This document shows, one piece after another, positions 6,527-8,967 of a stretch of 8,967 bases of DNA (the first letter of the stretch is position 1; every line of letters begins with the position of its first letter). The position numbers and the translations under genes were made by a program. The stretch comes from Micavibrio sp. (GTDB lineage Bacteria > Pseudomonadota > Alphaproteobacteria > Micavibrionales > Micavibrionaceae). The stretch spans positions 1 to 8,967 of the forward strand of contig JAPJRC010000081.1 of assembly GCA_030824805.1 (NCBI GenBank), given 5' to 3'. The notes under the pieces were generated by a model. The model made no database searches and had not been told where the DNA came from. It saw only the letters and a program-made list of their open reading frames with translations.

Positions 6527-6554
6527 ATTATCAACGAGCTACAGAAAAAAGCAA
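6527..6554 (-). promoter_or_regulatory. putative sigma-70-type promoter of the 202/194/48-residue operon
   Basis: On the - strand, TTGCTT (6549-6554) and GATAAT (6527-6532) are separated by 16 bases, good matches to -35 and -10 elements. A start near 6520 would leave a leader of about 20 bases before the ATG at 6498. An inverted repeat begins four bases beyond the -35 element. Assigned by eye only. Confidence 0.5.
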
Positions 6555-6557
6555 ATT

Positions 6558-6575
6558 TAACCTCCCTTGAGGTTA
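6558..6575. repeat. 7-bp inverted repeat between divergent genes, possible operator
   Basis: TAACCTC (6558-6564) and GAGGTTA (6569-6575) form a perfect inverted repeat around a CCTT centre. It lies just upstream of the putative -35 of the leftward operon and 24 bases upstream of the putative -35 of the rightward lipoprotein gene. It is not followed by a T tract on the + strand, and it lies upstream of both genes, so a terminator is unlikely; a dimeric regulator's binding site is possible. Confidence 0.4.
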
Positions 6576-6598
6576 TCAGGCGGCTGTTCCCCCTGTTA

Positions 6599-6627
6599 TT
6601 GACATAAGCTTAAAACGCCTCTAGCCT
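6599..6627 (+). promoter_or_regulatory. putative promoter of the lipoprotein gene
   Basis: A consensus -35 hexamer TTGACA (6599-6604) is followed after 17 bases by TAGCCT (6622-6627), a poor -10 with three of six matches. The expected start would be within a base or two of the ATG at 6635, leaving almost no leader. No Shine-Dalgarno sequence is visible before that ATG, which fits a leaderless transcript. Confidence 0.4.
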
Positions 6628-6634
6628 CTTGTTT

Positions 6635-7009
6635 ATGAGTAAATTAGGTTCTTCTGCTATTGCATCTTTGTTCCTGGCATCCTGCGCACCGCAGGCCGCG
6701 GAAGACCCGTCCGCGCCAGCCGAGTATATTTACATGGCGCCTCCGGACTGGACGGGTGATTACAAGCTGGATGTGAAAAAACGGTCTTGTTCAATCACGG
6801 ACAAAACCGGACAGGAATTCAATGTTGCGAGCAACGGCACGGATCTTGGCAACGGCATGATAGCCAGCCGCGACAAACGGGATTGCTATATCCGCGACAG
6901 CGAAGGCATGCAGTGTAACTGGAATACTTCAGAAAAGATCGAATGGTGCCGGATGAGCAACCCTGCCTATGGCGCCTACCAGAACGCGAAACACAACGCG
7001 CATTTCTGA
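6635..7009 (+). CDS. small lipoprotein with four conserved-looking cysteines, unknown function
   Basis: This is a predicted 124-residue lipoprotein. The short signal MSKLGSSAIASLFLASC carries a lipobox Leu-Ala-Ser-Cys (14-17), so signal peptidase II should cleave before Cys17. The next residue is Ala, not Asp, which by the E. coli rule favours sorting to the outer membrane. A Pro/Ala/acidic linker (18-32) leads to a small mature domain with Cys52, Cys84, Cys94 and Cys105, enough for two disulfides, in contexts such as RSCSIT, RDCYIRD, MQCNWN and EWCRMS. I do not recognise the domain. The ATG at 6635 is chosen; a TTG two codons earlier (6629) would only add two residues. No Shine-Dalgarno is seen. 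It converges on dusA, with 14 bases between the two stops and no hairpin between them. Confidence 0.78.
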   Translation: MSKLGSSAIASLFLASCAPQAAEDPSAPAEYIYMAPPDWTGDYKLDVKKRSCSITDKTGQEFNVASNGTDLGNGMIASRDKRDCYIRDSEGMQCNWNTSEKIEWCRMSNPAYGAYQNAKHNAHF

Positions 7010-7023
7010 TTTGTATCTATCAA

Positions 7024-7992
7024 TCAGCCGAAAGATTTAAGCGCTTCCTGCAGGAAGGCCGGCTTTGCATCCGGAAGATGCGGCCTTGTCGAAAGTTCTC
7101 TGCGCCACGCACGACTGCCGCGCTGCCCGCCGAACAATCCGATCATGTGGCGTGTTACCGTGTTGATCGGCGTGCCGTGATCTTTCATCTGCTTTTCAAT
7201 ATAGGGAATCATTTCCAAGACGGCATCGTTCGCGGGGCGTGCGGCGGCGTTGCCAAAGATGTCGCGCTCCAGTGCGGAAAGCAGTTCGGGATTCTGGTAC
7301 GCTTCGCGGCCGATCATCACGCCATCGAATCTTTGCAAATGTGACTTTGTTTCCCCGACCGTTTTGATTCCACCGTTGACGATGATTTCAAGATGCGGGA
7401 ATTCCGTCTTCATGCGCGCGGCAAGATCGTAATCGAGCGGTGGCACTTCGCGGTTTTCTTTCGGCGATAATCCCTTCAGCCACGCCTTGCGTGCGTGCAC
7501 AATCACCATCCTGCATCCGGCGTTCGAAATATCGGTGATGAACCGGTGCAGGAACGGGTAGGGCTCGTGCTCGTCAATCGCGATGCGGCATTTGACGGTG
7601 ACGGGAATATCGACGGCCTTTGCCATCGCTTCCACGCCGCGGGCGACGAAGGCGGGTTCTGCCATCAGGCAGGCGCCGAACGCGCCTTTTTGCACGCGCT
7701 CGGACGGGCAACCGCAGTTCAGGTTGATTTCATCGTATCCGTAATCCGCCCCCATCTTAGCGCAGGTGGCAAGATCATCCGGCTCTGAACCGCCAAGTTG
7801 AAGGGCAACGTATTTCTCGTAAGGGTCAAAGCGCAAGTGGCGGTCTACATCGCCATGCAGGAGCGCGCCGGTTGTGACCATTTCCGTGTAGAGCCGCACA
7901 TTGGGCGATAAGAGACGATGGAAGAAGCGGCAGTGCCGGTCCGTCCAGTCCATCATTGGCGCAACAGAGATGTGGGGCGTCGCTTTGTTCAC
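7024..7992 (-). CDS. dusA: tRNA-dihydrouridine synthase DusA
   Basis: DusA is an FMN- and NADPH-dependent enzyme that reduces uridines at positions 20/20a in the tRNA D-loop. At 322 residues it has the normal length. Visible motifs: the FMN-barrel start VAPMMDWTDRHCRFFHRL (10-27), YTEMVTTGAL (35-44), ALQLGGSEP (63-71), and INLNCGCPSERVQKGAFGACLM, in which Cys95 of GCPS is the catalytic acid. VHARKAWLKGLSPKENRE (165-182) is diagnostic for the DusA subfamily. NGGIKT and GVMIGREAYQNP close the FMN phosphate site. The start is a GTG at 7992, with AGAGG about 8 bases upstream; a nearby ATG (7999) is out of frame. The promoter region overlaps that of the divergent SH3 gene only 47 bases away; a TATGAT -10-like element lies at 8023-8028 on the - strand. 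Confidence 0.96.
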   Translation of the reverse strand: MNKATPHISVAPMMDWTDRHCRFFHRLLSPNVRLYTEMVTTGALLHGDVDRHLRFDPYEKYVALQLGGSEPDDLATCAKMGADYGYDEINLNCGCPSERVQKGAFGACLMAEPAFVARGVEAMAKAVDIPVTVKCRIAIDEHEPYPFLHRFITDISNAGCRMVIVHARKAWLKGLSPKENREVPPLDYDLAARMKTEFPHLEIIVNGGIKTVGETKSHLQRFDGVMIGREAYQNPELLSALERDIFGNAAARPANDAVLEMIPYIEKQMKDHGTPINTVTRHMIGLFGGQRGSRAWRRELSTRPHLPDAKPAFLQEALKSFG

Positions 7993-8003
7993 GGTTCATC
8001 CTC

Positions 8004-8032
8004 TTGAAGTCGGGCGGGTTTTATCATATCGA
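8004..8032 (+). promoter_or_regulatory. putative promoter of the SH3-protein gene, overlapping the dusA promoter region
   Basis: TTGAAG (8004-8009) and TATCGA (8027-8032) are separated by 17 bases, giving a start next to the ATG at 8040. TATCAT (8022-8027) is a better -10 by sequence but lacks a properly spaced -35. On the opposite strand TATGAT (8023-8028) may be the dusA -10, so the two divergent promoters appear to overlap. Assignment by eye, tentative. Confidence 0.35.
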
Positions 8033-8039
8033 TTTGATT

Positions 8040-8597
8040 ATGGGTAAAAAATTCGTCCTTTTCGCTGCATTTCTGCTTCTTTTCCCCTTTGCCTCATCCG
8101 CACAGGACCAGGCTGTGCCTGTGGCCGAGGCTTCGGAAGCATCCGAGCCTGCTTTGGACCAAGATCCCGACAAAACCTCCTCAGGCCTTCCCATACCGCG
8201 TTTTGTGACTCTGGCGGCTGAAAAGGTGTTTGTCCGCACTGGTCCGGCACTTCGTTACCCCATCAAATGGGTTTACCAGCGCGAGCGCCTGCCGGTGGAG
8301 ATTATCCAGGAATTCGACACGTGGCGGAAAATCCGCGATATGGACGGCGATGACGGCTGGGTGCATTCTTCACTGCTGTCCGGCGATCGTTCCGTGATCG
8401 TAAAAGGTGAGCAAACGCTGGCTGTCCGCAAGGAAGCCCAGACAGACGCTCGTATTCTGGCGTATCTGGAGCCCAACGTTGTGGCGGTTGTCGAGGCTTG
8501 CCACGGCGCGTGGTGCGAGGTGAAAGCGGATGGCTATGAGGGCTTCGCGGAAAGAAAATTCCTGTGGGGTATTTACGACTCAGAGGACTTCGATTAA
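8040..8597 (+). CDS. secreted tandem SH3-domain protein (SH3_4/DUF1058 family)
   Basis: This is a predicted periplasmic 185-residue protein. A Sec signal peptide MGKKFVLFAAFLLLFPFASSA (1-21) ends in a typical Ser-Ser-Ala site. A low-complexity acidic Ala/Glu/Ser/Pro linker follows (22-50). The first bacterial SH3 unit spans about 52-113: IPRFVTLAAEKVFVRTGPAL, then YPIKWVYQRERLPVEIIQEF, TWRKIRD and GDDGWVHSSLLSG. The second spans about 115-178 (LAVRKEAQTDARILAYLEPN, CHGAWCEVKADGYEGFAERK, LWGIY). Cys154 and Cys159 in ACHGAWCEV could form a disulfide. The arrangement is characteristic of alphaproteobacterial SH3_4 proteins, thought to act at the cell envelope, perhaps binding peptidoglycan; the exact role is unknown. 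The ATG at 8040 is chosen because it begins the signal peptide; the frame is open further upstream, but those residues look non-coding. No Shine-Dalgarno is seen. Confidence 0.9.
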   Translation: MGKKFVLFAAFLLLFPFASSAQDQAVPVAEASEASEPALDQDPDKTSSGLPIPRFVTLAAEKVFVRTGPALRYPIKWVYQRERLPVEIIQEFDTWRKIRDMDGDDGWVHSSLLSGDRSVIVKGEQTLAVRKEAQTDARILAYLEPNVVAVVEACHGAWCEVKADGYEGFAERKFLWGIYDSEDFD

Positions 8598-8620
8598 ATT
8601 TAATAGGGTGATTCGTTCAC

Positions 8621-8629
8621 TTATCCACA
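8621..8629 (+). promoter_or_regulatory. consensus DnaA box
   Basis: TTATCCACA matches the consensus DnaA binding site (TTATNCACA) exactly, in the 88-base gap between the SH3 gene and the last gene. A -35-like TTGAAC (8632-8637) starts two bases after it and an AT-rich tract follows at 8661-8686. Only one exact box is present, too few for a replication origin by itself; it could be a DnaA-controlled promoter or chance. Confidence 0.4.
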
Positions 8630-8685
8630 ACTTGAACTAAAGCCTCCAACCCTCTCGATTCTCTAAATAAAAAATCAATAAGAAT

Positions 8686-8967
8686 ATGCAAACACATACC
8701 GCCAAGGCAGATGTGGCCATCCGGATTCACACCTCGATTCAAGCGCTGGCTGAAGAGCCGGAACTGGGTACCGACGCGATGAAAGTCCTCATGCTCTATG
8801 CGGGCATGCTGGTGGAATGCGCGTTCCTTTTCGACAATTGCGACGAGGCTCTTGAGGGTGCGTTTGCGCGTCTGGCAGACCTGCTGGAGTGCGAGCCGTA
8901 TTCCGGCGAAATGGGTGGCCGTGCACTGCCGCCTTCGACCATCATAGATTTTGACACGGAGCAGGGG
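8686..8967 (+). CDS. unrecognised protein, N-terminal 94 residues (3' end outside window)
   Basis: An open frame starts at ATG 8686 (MQTHTAKADVAIRIHTSIQA) and runs to the window edge without a stop. It looks mainly helical: VAIRIHTSIQALAEEPELG, then AMKVLMLYAGMLVECAFLF (about 32-50), an acidic stretch DNCDEALEGAFARLADLLEC (51-70) and a turn-rich end (PYSGEMGGRALPPS). Three Cys are present. Codon use resembles the neighbouring genes (many GCG, CTG, GGC), which supports coding. The Shine-Dalgarno is weak (AAGA). There is no signal peptide; the hydrophobic part of the second helix is too short and mixed for a clear membrane segment. No family recognised; the missing C-terminus may be what defines it. 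Confidence 0.6.
   Translation, partial: MQTHTAKADVAIRIHTSIQALAEEPELGTDAMKVLMLYAGMLVECAFLFDNCDEALEGAFARLADLLECEPYSGEMGGRALPPSTIIDFDTEQG

Noticed and set aside
7010..7023. Terminator between the convergent lipoprotein and dusA genes
   Set aside because: Only 14 bases, with no hairpin or T tract visible.
7495..7788. Open frame of 97 codons on the + strand inside dusA
   Set aside because: It mirrors dusA, a clear full-length gene with conserved motifs.
7997..7999. ATG on the - strand as the dusA start
   Set aside because: It is not in frame with DusA; the GTG at 7992 is in frame and correctly spaced from AGAGG.
8593..8604. Palindrome ATTAAATTTAAT at the end of the SH3 gene as a terminator
   Set aside because: It is entirely A/T with no loop or GC stem and includes the stop codon; probably fortuitous.
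1..8967. Mobile elements, CRISPR arrays, tRNA or rRNA genes, riboswitches
   Set aside because: No transposase, direct-repeat array, cloverleaf or recognisable riboswitch core was seen on either strand.

Overview
The window reads as chromosomal DNA of an alphaproteobacterium. The reasons are a suf operon ordered sufB-(two small genes)-sufC-sufD-sufS-sufT-sufA, a secreted tandem SH3 (SH3_4/DUF1058-type) protein typical of that class, and a DusA-type tRNA-dihydrouridine synthase. Base composition looks close to balanced or slightly GC-rich, judged by eye. Nothing in the sequence names a genus. There are no rRNA or tRNA genes, transposases, phage genes or CRISPR arrays.

Region 1 (1-5030, + strand) is an almost gapless iron-sulfur cluster assembly operon that is already open at the left edge. 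SufB (3' part only), SufC and SufD form the scaffold/ATPase complex, SufS supplies persulfide sulfur, SufT is a DUF59/MIP18-type accessory factor and SufA is an A-type carrier. Two uncharacterised genes, a three-helix membrane protein and a 93-residue soluble protein, sit between sufB and sufC. Consecutive genes overlap by 4, 4, 23, 1, 22 and 4 bases, and the last pair is 12 bases apart, which suggests translational coupling throughout. No SufE/SufU sulfur acceptor and no regulator (IscR/RirA) lie inside the window. A hairpin at 5100-5131 separates this operon from the next block.

Region 2 (5149-6498, - strand) is a tight three-gene operon of unknown function: a 202-residue protein, a 194-residue protein, and a 48-residue Ala/Pro-rich small protein that starts one base after the preceding stop and has its own strong ribosome binding site. 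A plausible promoter and a 7-bp inverted repeat lie upstream.

Region 3 (6599-8967) holds a small four-cysteine lipoprotein (+), dusA (-, convergent with it), a secreted tandem-SH3 protein (+, divergent from dusA), and the start of an unrecognised gene that runs off the right edge. The lipoprotein and SH3 genes both lack a Shine-Dalgarno sequence and both have a TTGA-type -35-like hexamer exactly 36 bases before the ATG, so leaderless transcripts are possible. A perfect consensus DnaA box (TTATCCACA) lies in the last intergenic gap.

The least explained parts are the two genes inserted in the suf operon and the 202/194/48-residue operon. I see no evidence strong enough to name either as a new system.
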